A stretch of DNA of 64,000 nt. Origin: an uncultured Endomicrobiia bacterium (GTDB taxonomy: Bacteria; Elusimicrobiota; Endomicrobiia; DTEH01). Under the pieces are notes generated by a model, which did no database searches, was not told the origin of the DNA, and worked only from the letters and a program-made list of their open reading frames with translations. The stretch lies in contig CALDDQ010000014.1 in NCBI GenBank assembly GCA_937936785.1, positions 27,329 to 91,328 of the forward strand. Direction: 5' to 3'. Below, in pieces: positions 46,172 to 54,355 of the stretch (within the stretch, counting starts at the first letter, position 1; every line of letters begins with the position of its first letter). A program made the translations under genes and the position numbers.

Positions 46172-46450
46172 ATGGAAAAAGATAAAAAAAATAAGTCATT
46201 ACAAAAACAAAATTCGTTTGAAGAATCGATTGAACGGTTAGAAGAAATTGTCAAACAATTAGAATCAGAAGAAGTTCCATTAGAAAAAGCAATATTATTA
46301 TTTGAAGAAGGACAAAAACTGGTTCAGTTTTGTAATCAAAAACTTGAAGAAGTAAAATTTAAAGTGGAGACGGTCGTGAAAAAGGATAATGGTTTTAGTA
46401 TAAAACCGTTTGATTATGAAGAAAATTTTAACGATAAAGATAATCAATAA
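46172..46450 (+). CDS. xseB: exodeoxyribonuclease VII small subunit
   Basis: The 92-residue small subunit. The family core is FEESIERLEEIVKQLESEEV followed by LEKAILLFEEGQKLVQFCNQKLEEV. The N-terminal Lys-rich and C-terminal acidic tails make it slightly longer than usual. A TAGGAGA site precedes the ATG, and the stop overlaps the ispA start by one base. Confidence 0.95.
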   Translation: MEKDKKNKSLQKQNSFEESIERLEEIVKQLESEEVPLEKAILLFEEGQKLVQFCNQKLEEVKFKVETVVKKDNGFSIKPFDYEENFNDKDNQ

Positions 46451-47316
46451 TGAATAATAAAATAAAATTTAAAAAAGATATAGAATATTTTAACATACAG
46501 TTAAAAAGGATTTTGTCGGATTATATAAATAATTGTCCAATAAAACTTAAAAAAGCAATTTATTATTCATTATTTCCCGGTGGGAAACGTATCAGACCTA
46601 TTTTATTGTTTGCAAGCGGTGAAATGGTTGGTATTAGTAAAGAAAAATTGATAGTTCCATCTGTTGCAATAGAACTTATTCACAATTATTCGTTAATTCA
46701 TGATGATTTACCTGCGATGGACAATGACACTTATCGTAGAGGAAAATTAACAGTTCACAAAAAATTTGATGAAGCAACAGCGATTCTTGCAGGGGATGCG
46801 CTGTTATCCTTAGGGTTTGAAATTTTTGTAGAAAAATTTAGTAAAGAAAAAAATCAATCAGCAATAACTTTATTTTCTAAATATGTCGGTTTAGAAGGAT
46901 TAATTGCAGGACAAGTGTTAGATATGGAGAGTGAGAAGGTGAAAAAATTTAATAGTGAAAAAATTAAAAATTTGTTAAAAAAAATACATATTAATAAAAC
47001 TGCAAAACTTATAGAACTTTGTATTACAATACCTGGAATTATAAAAAAATTAAGTGTTAATCGTATAGATTTGTTAAAAAAAATTGGAAGAAATTATGGT
47101 TTGTTGTTTCAAATTACGGACGATTTGTTAGATGCAGAAACTTTACAAGATAATAAGAAGTTAACATACCCAAATTTTTATGGTAGAGAAAAAACTAAAA
47201 AAATTATTAAAAAGATTTATAATGAGACAAAAAATTTAATCATAAAAAACTTTGGTTTAAATAAAATGCAGTATATGTTGTTTTTGTTAGATTTGATAGT
47301 TGATAGGATAGAATAA
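46450..47316 (+). CDS. ispA: polyprenyl (geranyl/farnesyl) diphosphate synthase
   Basis: A 288-residue trans-prenyltransferase. The first Asp-rich motif is SLIHDDLPAMDNDTYRRG at about residues 77-95, and the second is LLFQITDDLLDAE near residue 220. PGGKRIRPILLFASGE and GLIAGQVLDME are also standard. It is of the short-chain IspA type, supplying farnesyl diphosphate for polyprenyl carriers and quinones. dxs starts 4 nt later; the xseA-xseB-ispA-dxs order is widely conserved. Confidence 0.94.
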   Translation: MNNKIKFKKDIEYFNIQLKRILSDYINNCPIKLKKAIYYSLFPGGKRIRPILLFASGEMVGISKEKLIVPSVAIELIHNYSLIHDDLPAMDNDTYRRGKLTVHKKFDEATAILAGDALLSLGFEIFVEKFSKEKNQSAITLFSKYVGLEGLIAGQVLDMESEKVKKFNSEKIKNLLKKIHINKTAKLIELCITIPGIIKKLSVNRIDLLKKIGRNYGLLFQITDDLLDAETLQDNKKLTYPNFYGREKTKKIIKKIYNETKNLIIKNFGLNKMQYMLFLLDLIVDRIE

Positions 47317-47320
47317 TTTT

Positions 47321-49195
47321 ATGCAAGAACAAATTAATAATAAAGAAACTATATTAAAAAATATAATTTTTCCCACAGATTTGCGAAAATTAAAGTTAGA
47401 ACAGCTATATCCTCTTTCAAAAGAAATACGTGAAATGATAATAAACACAGTTTCTAAAACTGGTGGACATTTAGGTGCAAGTTTAGGTGTTGTAGAACTT
47501 ACTTTAGTGCTACATTATATTTTTAACACTCCACAAGATAAGATAGTTTGGGATGTAGGACATCAATCATATGTACACAAAATTATTACTGGTAGAAAAG
47601 ACAAGTTTAATACTTTGCGCACTTTTGGAGGAATAAGTGGATTTCCAAAAAGGGAAGAATCTGAGTATGATACTTTTACTGTAGGACATGCTTCTACTGC
47701 AGTTTCTGCAGCGTTAGGTATGGCTGTTGCAAGAGATTTAAAAAAAGATAATTATAAAGTTATTGCAGTTTTAGGCGATGGTTCGTTATCAGGTGGAATG
47801 ACATACGAAGCGTTAAACAATGCGGGACATTTAAACACTGACATTATTGTGGTACTAAACGATAATGCGATGTTTATTTCGTCACGGGTTGGTGCTATTG
47901 CAAAGATGTTGGTAAGAATATTGACATTAGGATTAGTAAAACAAATAGAACGAAAAATTGATGAATTTCTTAGAAGACTACATTATGTAGGTGCATATTT
48001 TTTAAAAGTTGCAAAACGGTTTAAATTATTATTTTTTCCAGGGATGTTGTTTGAAGAGATGGGTTTTTCTTACATAGGTCCTGTTGATGGGCATGATATT
48101 AAAGAGTTGTATGAAGTGTTTGGTAGTGCTAAAAATTTTAAAGGTCCAATTTTAGTACATATTATAACAAAAAAAGGTAAAGGATATTTACCTGCGGAGA
48201 ATGAACCGTCAAAGTTTCACGGTGTGGGAAAATTTTTAGTAGAATCAGGAGATTGTATAAAAGATCACAAGTTAACATTTACAAAAGTTTTTGGTGAGAC
48301 AATAGTAAAACTTGCTCATACAAACGATAAAATTGTTGGAATAACAGCGGCGATGACTGATGGTTGTGGGTTTGAAAAGTTTGCAGGGTTATTTAAAGAA
48401 AGATTTTTTGATGTAGGTATTGCAGAAGAACATGCAGTAACTTTTTGTGCTGGTATTGCTACTGAAGGGTTTGTGCCTATTTGTGCTATATATTCAACAT
48501 TTTTGCAACGGTCTTTGGACCAAATTATTCATGATGTGGCATTGTCAAATTTGCATGTAATATTTGCAATTGACCGAGCAGGACTTGTTGGAGAAGATGG
48601 TGCAACTCATCACGGAAGTTTTGATTTGTCATATTTAAGATTGGTGCCTAATATGACAATAATGATTCCCAAAGATGGGAATGAACTTAAAGATATGCTA
48701 TACTCAGCAATAAACTTTAAAGGTCCAGTTGCAATAAGATATCCAAGGAGTGTTATTCCGGATGCAACAACTTTTTCAATAGAAAATTTTAACAACATTA
48801 CTTTTGGCAAAAGTGAAATTGTAACAGATATTAGTTCTGCACAATTAGTAATATTAGCCAGTGGTCCAAATGTTTACGAAGCAAGAAAAGTTTCACAATT
48901 TCTTCCATTGAAAACAGGTATAGTCAATATAAGATTTTTGAAACCTTTAGATGAAGAATTGTTGCGTAGTATTAGGTCAGATAAAATTGTTACTATGGAG
49001 GACAATACCTTTATTGGAGGATTATATGGTGCTATTTGTGAGTTTTATGCTAAAGAAAAGATGAATAAACAGATTTTAAACATATCACTTCCAGACAATT
49101 TTGTGACCCATGGTCGGGTAGATTTGCTAAAACAAAGTTTAGGGTTAGATACGGATGGTATCATAAAAAAGATAAAACAGTTTTTTAAAATATAA
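47321..49195 (+). CDS. dxs: 1-deoxy-D-xylulose-5-phosphate synthase
   Basis: A 624-residue thiamine-diphosphate enzyme that makes deoxyxylulose phosphate from pyruvate and glyceraldehyde-3-phosphate, the first step of the MEP pathway. Seen: TGGHLGASLGVVELTLVLHY, VWDVGHQSYVHKI, the cofactor motif GDGSLSGGMTYEALNNAG with LNDN, and IGPVDGHD. The transketolase-like part has GIAEEHAVTFCAGIA and DRAGLVGEDGATHHG. Full length; the MEP route to isoprenoids fits a bacterium. Confidence 0.97.
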   Translation: MQEQINNKETILKNIIFPTDLRKLKLEQLYPLSKEIREMIINTVSKTGGHLGASLGVVELTLVLHYIFNTPQDKIVWDVGHQSYVHKIITGRKDKFNTLRTFGGISGFPKREESEYDTFTVGHASTAVSAALGMAVARDLKKDNYKVIAVLGDGSLSGGMTYEALNNAGHLNTDIIVVLNDNAMFISSRVGAIAKMLVRILTLGLVKQIERKIDEFLRRLHYVGAYFLKVAKRFKLLFFPGMLFEEMGFSYIGPVDGHDIKELYEVFGSAKNFKGPILVHIITKKGKGYLPAENEPSKFHGVGKFLVESGDCIKDHKLTFTKVFGETIVKLAHTNDKIVGITAAMTDGCGFEKFAGLFKERFFDVGIAEEHAVTFCAGIATEGFVPICAIYSTFLQRSLDQIIHDVALSNLHVIFAIDRAGLVGEDGATHHGSFDLSYLRLVPNMTIMIPKDGNELKDMLYSAINFKGPVAIRYPRSVIPDATTFSIENFNNITFGKSEIVTDISSAQLVILASGPNVYEARKVSQFLPLKTGIVNIRFLKPLDEELLRSIRSDKIVTMEDNTFIGGLYGAICEFYAKEKMNKQILNISLPDNFVTHGRVDLLKQSLGLDTDGIIKKIKQFFKI

Positions 49196-49225
49196 TTTTT
49201 TATAGTAAATGAATTAAAAATTTTT

Positions 49226-49831
49226 ATGACGATTGAAACAAGACATGTTAATAGTTATAAATATGTTTCTCGTGGTGGGGAAAAAATAGAAGGTATATTG
49301 AAAACAGGTATTGTAGAAGTTAAAGATAAGATATGTTTTGATATAGGTAGTTCAACAGGTGGATTTGTAGATTGTTTGTTAAGATATGGTGCAAAAAAAG
49401 TTTATTGTTGTGACGTTGGAAAAAATTTATTAGATATTAAATTGCGAAATGATTCTAGAGTAGTTGTTTTTGAAGGTGTTAATTTTAGATATTTTAAAGA
49501 ATTAGGGTATAAAGATGAAGTTAAGCAGGATATTGATATTTTTACAATAGATGTATCTTTTATATCATTAGAAAAAATTTTACCTGTAACAGTAAATATT
49601 AATAACAAAAAAAGTGATTGGTATATGATATTATTGGTAAAACCACAATTTGAATGTGATAGAAAAGTTTTAAAAAATGGTTTAGTATTAAAAGAACAGG
49701 ACCGTTTGTCTGTAGTAGATAAAATTTCACTTTGTGCTTTAAAGTTAGGTTTGAAAGAAATTTACCGTGCAAAATCTCAACTTTGTGGTATGGATGGTAA
49801 TATAGAATATTTTTTAATTTTGAAAAAATGA
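49226..49831 (+). CDS. TlyA/FtsJ-like rRNA methyltransferase lacking the S4 domain
   Basis: A 201-residue SAM-dependent methyltransferase resembling TlyA, which 2'-O-methylates rRNA in several bacteria. Present are YVSRGGEKIEGIL, the SAM site CFDIGSSTGGFVDCLLRYGA, VYCCDVGKNLLDIKLRND, IDVSFISLEKILP and LLVKPQFECDRK. Canonical TlyA begins with an S4 RNA-binding domain of about 60 residues before YVSRGG. Here only about 12 residues precede it, and the 30-nt gap to dxs cannot hold one. The position after dxs agrees with tlyA gene order elsewhere. Target specificity may therefore differ. Confidence 0.82.
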   Translation: MTIETRHVNSYKYVSRGGEKIEGILKTGIVEVKDKICFDIGSSTGGFVDCLLRYGAKKVYCCDVGKNLLDIKLRNDSRVVVFEGVNFRYFKELGYKDEVKQDIDIFTIDVSFISLEKILPVTVNINNKKSDWYMILLVKPQFECDRKVLKNGLVLKEQDRLSVVDKISLCALKLGLKEIYRAKSQLCGMDGNIEYFLILKK

Positions 49832-49832
49832 T

Positions 49833-49900
49833 TAATTTCTAAAGTTTAGAAAATTAGTTATTTTAAAATAATTGACTTGGTTGATAATATTTAGTAAATA
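49833..49900 (+). promoter_or_regulatory. palindromic promoter region of yebC-ruvCAB
   Basis: The gap before yebC holds an inverted repeat (TTTCTAAA g TTTAGAAA, about 49836-49852). A perfect 14-bp palindrome TTATTTTAAAATAA follows at 49858-49871, directly against TTGACT at 49872-49877. Seventeen bp downstream is a weak -10 (TAAATA, 49895-49900). AT-rich palindromes arise easily by chance. Confidence 0.3.
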
Positions 49901-49938
49901 AGAGAACAAATAATTTTTAGAACTAATGGAGGATTTTT

Positions 49939-50694
49939 ATGTCAGGACATTCAAAATGGGCAGGTATTAAACACAAAAAGATGGCGTTGGACGCAAAAAG
50001 GGGTAAACTTTTTACAAAAATAATTCGTGAATTAGTAATAGCAGCACGGGAAAAAGGTCCTAATCCAGAAAACAATGCGCGACTAAGGAAAGCAATTGAA
50101 GATGCAAAAGAAGCAAACATGCCACAAGATAATGTAAAAAAAGCTATAATGAGAGGTACAGGTGAGTTACCAGGAGCAACGTATGAAGAGATTGTTTATG
50201 AAGGTTATGGTCCGGCAAAAGTTGCAATGATAGTAGAATCTACCACAGATAATAAAAATCGTACTACATCTGAGATAAGAAAAATTTTTGAGAAACATGG
50301 AGGTTCATTGGGATCAACAGGTTGTGCTTCGTATATGTTTTCTACAAAAGGGTATATTACAATAGAAAAGCAAGGTATTAATGAAGATGATGTTATATCA
50401 GCAGCATTAGATGCTGGTGCCGATGATATAAAAACAGATGATGAAGATGTTTTTGAAATAATAACTTCACCTGAGAATATAGATGTTGTGAAAGAATCTT
50501 TGAGCAAAAAGTTTAAGATATCGTCAGCAGAAGTTACTATGTTACCAGAAAATTATATAAAACTTGAATCAAAAGAAGCAGAACAAATGTTATCTTTAAT
50601 GGATGAACTTGAGGAACATGATGATGTAAAAAATGTTTATGCTAATTTTGATATTCCAAAAGAAATTATGGAAAAGTTAGAATCTAACAAATAA
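49939..50694 (+). CDS. YebC/PmpR family protein
   Basis: A 251-residue TACO1/YebC-type protein. Members act as DNA-binding regulators or help ribosomes translate proline-rich stretches. The N-terminus [22 protein letters not shown] and the blocks [49 protein letters not shown] and [14 protein letters not shown] are typical. A GGAGG site precedes it. It heads the ruvCAB genes, an order seen in many bacteria where YebC is sometimes thought to regulate ruv genes. Confidence 0.95.
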   Translation: MSGHSKWAGIKHKKMALDAKRGKLFTKIIRELVIAAREKGPNPENNARLRKAIEDAKEANMPQDNVKKAIMRGTGELPGATYEEIVYEGYGPAKVAMIVESTTDNKNRTTSEIRKIFEKHGGSLGSTGCASYMFSTKGYITIEKQGINEDDVISAALDAGADDIKTDDEDVFEIITSPENIDVVKESLSKKFKISSAEVTMLPENYIKLESKEAEQMLSLMDELEEHDDVKNVYANFDIPKEIMEKLESNK

Positions 50695-50755
50695 AATTCC
50701 TAATAGTTATAGTTAAAGTTTAAGCTATAAATTTAGAAAATATTTTATAAAAAAC

Positions 50756-50759
50756 GGAG
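50756..50759 (+). promoter_or_regulatory. ribosome-binding site of ruvC
   Basis: GGAG here lies 9 nt before the GTG at 50769. A stronger AGGAGG at 50764-50769 actually overlaps that GTG, so it cannot serve it and instead sits 5 nt before an in-frame ATT (50775). Confidence 0.5.
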
Positions 50760-50768
50760 ATTTAGGAG

Positions 50769-51302
50769 GTGAAAATTTTAGGGATAGATCCTGGTTTAGC
50801 AAGTTGTGGCTGGGCAGTAGTAGAAGTTAATAATGAAACTTCAAATGGTGTAAAATCAGAGAATTTAAATATATCAATTTTTAAAAACTACAAATTAGTT
50901 TGTTATGGTTCAATACAAACATCTTCCGCAGAAAAGATTTCTTTCAGATTAAAAAAAATTTTTAGTTCGTTAATAAAAATAATAGAAAAAACGAATCCTG
51001 ATGTTGTAAGTATAGAAACACAATTTTATTCAAAAATTGCTAAAAATATGATTAGCACATATATGTCTACAGGAGTTATATATTTAGTTTGTGAACTAAA
51101 AGGTTTAAAAATTTTTGAATATTCTGCAAAGACAGTAAAATCGTCAATAACAGGTTATGGTTCAGCAGCTAAGGGACAGTTAAAAAAAATGGTTCATTTA
51201 TTGTTGAATTTAGAAAAACCAATTCATTGTGAACATATTAACGATGCTATTGCAGTTGCGATATGTTATATACATTACCAACCAGTTTTTATTGGATTAT
51301 AA
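50769..51302 (+). CDS. ruvC: Holliday junction resolvase RuvC
   Basis: A 177-residue endonuclease resolving Holliday junctions with RuvAB. The start is GTG. The acidic active site is D7 in ILGIDPGL, E83 in VSIETQF, and H156/D159 in CEHINDAIAVAIC. The His at the third position matches the arrangement known for Thermus RuvC (His-x-x-Asp) rather than E. coli Asp-x-x-Asp. KTVKSSITGYGSAAKGQL is the usual DNA-contact region. A somewhat long N-terminal loop (about residues 22-35) is unusual. ruvA follows 2 nt after its stop. Confidence 0.93.
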   Translation: MKILGIDPGLASCGWAVVEVNNETSNGVKSENLNISIFKNYKLVCYGSIQTSSAEKISFRLKKIFSSLIKIIEKTNPDVVSIETQFYSKIAKNMISTYMSTGVIYLVCELKGLKIFEYSAKTVKSSITGYGSAAKGQLKKMVHLLLNLEKPIHCEHINDAIAVAICYIHYQPVFIGL

Positions 51303-51304
51303 AA

Positions 51305-51937
51305 ATGTATAATTATATTAAAGGAAAAATTGTTGAGTTAGAGTTAGAAAAAAATTTATGCATAATAGAAGTATATGGCATAGGATATGAAATATATGTT
51401 TCAAAAAATGTTATTGAAAAATTAAATGTTGGCCAAGAAATAAAATTTTTTATTGAAGAAATAGTAGGAGGATTTTATAGTGGAGGATTGCCAAGTTTAT
51501 ACGGTTTTTTGTCAAAAGAAGAAAAACAAATATTCTTAGCATTTAAAAATAATTTAAGTAATGTAGGTCCTAAAAAAGCGTTAGAATATTTGGATAAAGT
51601 ATCAAAAAACTTGACTGAATTTTGGTTAGCAGTACAAAGTAAAAACTATAAGACATTAACTTCATTATTTGGTTTTAGACAATCCTCAGCAGAAAAGATT
51701 ATAAGTTCATTGTATGAAACAAAGAGTGTTAAAACAAAAGTTTTAAACGAATTTTCTGGTATAAATGTTAGTAGATATGAAGAGATATTTTCTGCATTAA
51801 TTAATTTAGGGTATAAAGAATATTTGGTTCGTCAAGTTACTAATGAAATTCTACAAAAAAACAGTAATGTTAAAGAAATCTCAGAACTAATAAAATTAGC
51901 ACTAAATAAAATTTCAGAAATAGAAAATAGGAAATAA
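51305..51937 (+). CDS. ruvA: Holliday junction helicase subunit RuvA
   Basis: A 210-residue RuvA, the DNA-binding tetramer guiding RuvB at four-way junctions. The N-terminal OB domain is YNYIKGKIVELELEKN with GIGYEIYVS. The LYGFLSKEEKQIFLAF stretch leads into a first helix-hairpin-helix (NVGPKKALEYL). The second hairpin normally reads GIGKKTAERI but is FGFRQSSAEKI here, so it is diverged. The C-terminal domain (residues 160-210) is the RuvB-contacting three-helix part. I used the ATG at 51305, just after ruvC; an upstream in-frame ATG at 51263 would overlap it. Confidence 0.88.
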   Translation: MYNYIKGKIVELELEKNLCIIEVYGIGYEIYVSKNVIEKLNVGQEIKFFIEEIVGGFYSGGLPSLYGFLSKEEKQIFLAFKNNLSNVGPKKALEYLDKVSKNLTEFWLAVQSKNYKTLTSLFGFRQSSAEKIISSLYETKSVKTKVLNEFSGINVSRYEEIFSALINLGYKEYLVRQVTNEILQKNSNVKEISELIKLALNKISEIENRK

Positions 51938-51988
51938 GATGTTAATCAAAAAAAAGTAATTTAGTTAAAATACAATATATAGACAAAT

Positions 51989-53020
51989 ATGGATGAAGAG
52001 ATAAGAATTACAACACCAAAAGTTACCAAGGAAGAACATGATTTAGAATTAACCTTACGACCAAAAACGTTAGACGACTTTATTGGTCAGGAAAAACTAA
52101 AACAAAATTTACGAATTTTTATAGAATCAGCCAAAAAACGTAAAGTATCATTGGACCACTGTTTATTTTCTGGTCCTCCGGGGACAGGAAAAACTACACT
52201 TGCAAACATTGTTGCAAACGAGTTTAAAACTAACATAAAAATGACCTCTGGTCCTGTTTTAGAAAAAACTGGTGATTTGGCAGCTATTCTTACTAACTTA
52301 AATTTACAAGATGTATTTTTTATTGACGAAATTCATAGAATGAACCATATTGTAGAAGAAGCGTTATATCCTGTAATGGAAGAATTTAAAATGGACATTG
52401 TTGTTGGACAAGGTCCAAATGCAAAAATTGTTAGATTACCAATTTCAAAGTTTACTTTAGTTGGTGCAACGACAAGAAGTGGTTTATTATCAGCTCCGTT
52501 TAGATCAAGGTTTGGTATTGTGGAAAATTTAGGTTTTTATACAACAGAAGAACTACAAAAAATAATTTTAAGAACGGCAAAAATTTTAAATATAGAAATA
52601 GATTCATCACAGGCAAGTTATGAAATAGCATTAAGGTCTCGTGGAACTCCAAGAATTGCAATTCGTTTGTTAAACAGAGTTCGTGATTTTGCAGTTGTAA
52701 AGACTAATGGTAAAATTGGTGTTGAAATAGTTAAACAAACGATGGATTCTTTAGGTATTGATAATTTTGGTTTAGATCCTATGGATAGAAAAATTTTGTT
52801 AACTATAATAGAAAAGTTTAATGGAGGACCTGTTGGTATAGAAACAATTTCTGTTGCAATAAACGAAGAAGTGGACACAATTTCTGATGTTTATGAACCG
52901 TATTTGATACAATCAGGTTTTTTACAAAGGACACCCAGAGGTCGTGTAGTGACAGAATTAGGGTATAAACATCTAGGATTAAAGTTTTCCAAATCACAAC
53001 AAGATTTTTTTAAATGGTAA
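51989..53020 (+). CDS. ruvB: Holliday junction ATPase RuvB
   Basis: A 343-residue AAA+ motor that drives branch migration with RuvA. Walker A is [16 protein letters not shown], Walker [13 protein letters not shown], sensor 1 [20 protein letters not shown], and sensor 2 [18 protein letters not shown]. The C-terminal winged helix includes [16 protein letters not shown] and [21 protein letters not shown]. It is fully standard. The 51-nt gap to ruvA contains no obvious ribosome site for it, so the start depends on homology. Confidence 0.97.
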   Translation: MDEEIRITTPKVTKEEHDLELTLRPKTLDDFIGQEKLKQNLRIFIESAKKRKVSLDHCLFSGPPGTGKTTLANIVANEFKTNIKMTSGPVLEKTGDLAAILTNLNLQDVFFIDEIHRMNHIVEEALYPVMEEFKMDIVVGQGPNAKIVRLPISKFTLVGATTRSGLLSAPFRSRFGIVENLGFYTTEELQKIILRTAKILNIEIDSSQASYEIALRSRGTPRIAIRLLNRVRDFAVVKTNGKIGVEIVKQTMDSLGIDNFGLDPMDRKILLTIIEKFNGGPVGIETISVAINEEVDTISDVYEPYLIQSGFLQRTPRGRVVTELGYKHLGLKFSKSQQDFFKW

Positions 53021-53066
53021 ATTTTTATTAATAGGTTTAGTTATAGATTATTATCTTATAATAAAT

Positions 53067-53756
53067 ATGTTTATTTGTAATAAATCTTTTATACTAATAA
53101 TATTTGTAATAACAACTTCATTTATTTTTACTAATGACAATTATGCAATTAAAATGTCTAAAATTATAAAATTACCACAACCAAAGTATGATGGTTCTAC
53201 ATCTTTAGAACAAGCATTATTAAAAAGACGTTCTATAAGAAATTATTCTAAGAAACCTTTGTCTATTAACGAAGTATCACAACTGTTATGGTCTGCACAA
53301 GGAATTACTGACAAGGAAAAAAGTTTTAGGACAGTTCCTTCTGCTGGTGCACTTTATCCTGTGGAAACTTATTTAATAGTAAACAATGTAGAAAATGTTG
53401 AACAAGGTATTTATAAATATGATGTTGAAGAACATAAAATTGTTATGATAAGAAAAGGTTATTTTAACGAACAATTATCTTTTGCTGCACTTAATCAATC
53501 TTGTGTAAAAGATGCTTCGGTGATAGTAATACTTTGTGCTGATTATGCCAAAACGACAAGACGGTATGGTGACCGTGGAATAAAATATGTACATATAGAA
53601 ATAGGGCATAGTGCGCAGAATGTTCAGTTACAAACTGTATCTTTAAATTTGGGAAGTGTTGTCGTAGGAGCGTTTGATGATGAAAAGGTTAAAAAGATAT
53701 TGAATATTTCAAACACAGAACATCCGTTATATATTATCCCTATAGGTAAATTATAA
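53067..53756 (+). CDS. exported nitroreductase-family (SagB-type) oxidoreductase
   Basis: A 229-residue FMN nitroreductase-like protein with an N-terminal signal or anchor (SFILIIFVITTSFIFT). Family blocks are LEQALLKRRSIRNYSKKPLS, EVSQLLWSAQGITD, TVPSAGALYPVETYLIVN, GHSAQNVQLQTVSLNLGSVVVGAF and EHPLYIIPIGK. The SAGALYP motif is typical of SagB/ThcOx-type dehydrogenases. The predicted export is odd because FMN enzymes usually fold in the cytoplasm. A TATAAT lies just 4 bp before its ATG but without a good -35. No YcaO or peptide substrate gene is nearby, so a natural-product role is not supported. Confidence 0.8.
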   Translation: MFICNKSFILIIFVITTSFIFTNDNYAIKMSKIIKLPQPKYDGSTSLEQALLKRRSIRNYSKKPLSINEVSQLLWSAQGITDKEKSFRTVPSAGALYPVETYLIVNNVENVEQGIYKYDVEEHKIVMIRKGYFNEQLSFAALNQSCVKDASVIVILCADYAKTTRRYGDRGIKYVHIEIGHSAQNVQLQTVSLNLGSVVVGAFDDEKVKKILNISNTEHPLYIIPIGKL

Positions 53757-53785
53757 AAAAAGTTTTTTAGGAGGTGTTTTAGAGT

Positions 53786-54346
53786 ATGTATGTTAAATGT
53801 TTAGGTTTGAAAGGTTCCTGGCGTGAAGTAGCAGATTCTGCAAATACAACAGTTAACAAAGAAGCAGGGATAAAAGAACCTTCTTCTCAATGGAAACGAA
53901 GAATGTTACTTTGTGAACATTCTCCCATTAGACAATTATTAATAAAGTTTAAGTGGTATGAGATAAAATATTGGGTTTCTGTTCATCTTGTAAGACATAA
54001 AATTGGTATAGAACATTGGGTAAGAACACAACGTTCAGATAGAACAGGAGTAGATAGAGAAAATTTATCTCAAAGCAGTCTTGTTGAACATGAAATATTA
54101 GTAAATGCACAAGCAATGATAAACATTTCAAGGAAACGGTTATGTAATCAAGCAGCAAAAGAAACTCGTGAAGCGTGGTTAGCAGTGTTGGATTCAATAA
54201 AAGACAAAGAACCAGAGATTTATAAGGTATGTGTGCCAGATTGTATTTACAGAGGTTGGTGTTACGAATACAAATCTTGTGGGTATCATAAGACATCTGA
54301 ATATGCAGAAAGGTTAAAAAAGTATAGAGAAGGGATAAATGAATAA
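53786..54346 (+). CDS. ThyX-like protein with four-cysteine cluster
   Basis: A 186-residue protein related to flavin-dependent thymidylate synthase, which methylates dUMP with folate and FAD. ThyX-like elements are LLCEHSPIRQLLIKF, HLVRHKIGIEHWVRTQRSD (the RHR-type element), and SRKRLCNQAAKETREAWLAVL. The canonical RHRx7S signature is altered: R70-H71-K72 is followed at the Ser position by R80. The C-terminus holds C149, C153, C159 and C165 in a C-x3-C-x5-C-x5-C spacing, possible metal ligands that classical ThyX lacks. AGGAGG 11 nt upstream fixes the start. It may be a thymidylate synthase or a related enzyme with another substrate. Confidence 0.65.
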   Translation: MYVKCLGLKGSWREVADSANTTVNKEAGIKEPSSQWKRRMLLCEHSPIRQLLIKFKWYEIKYWVSVHLVRHKIGIEHWVRTQRSDRTGVDRENLSQSSLVEHEILVNAQAMINISRKRLCNQAAKETREAWLAVLDSIKDKEPEIYKVCVPDCIYRGWCYEYKSCGYHKTSEYAERLKKYREGINE

Positions 54347-54355
54347 GAAAATAAA

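Noticed and set aside
51225..51302. Loss of a catalytic Asp in RuvC
   Set aside because: The His-x-x-Asp arrangement (H156/D159) matches the active site known for Thermus RuvC, so it is a normal variant.
53067..53756. SagB-type enzyme as part of a RiPP biosynthesis cluster
   Set aside because: No YcaO, precursor peptide or transporter gene lies nearby, and the protein appears exported.
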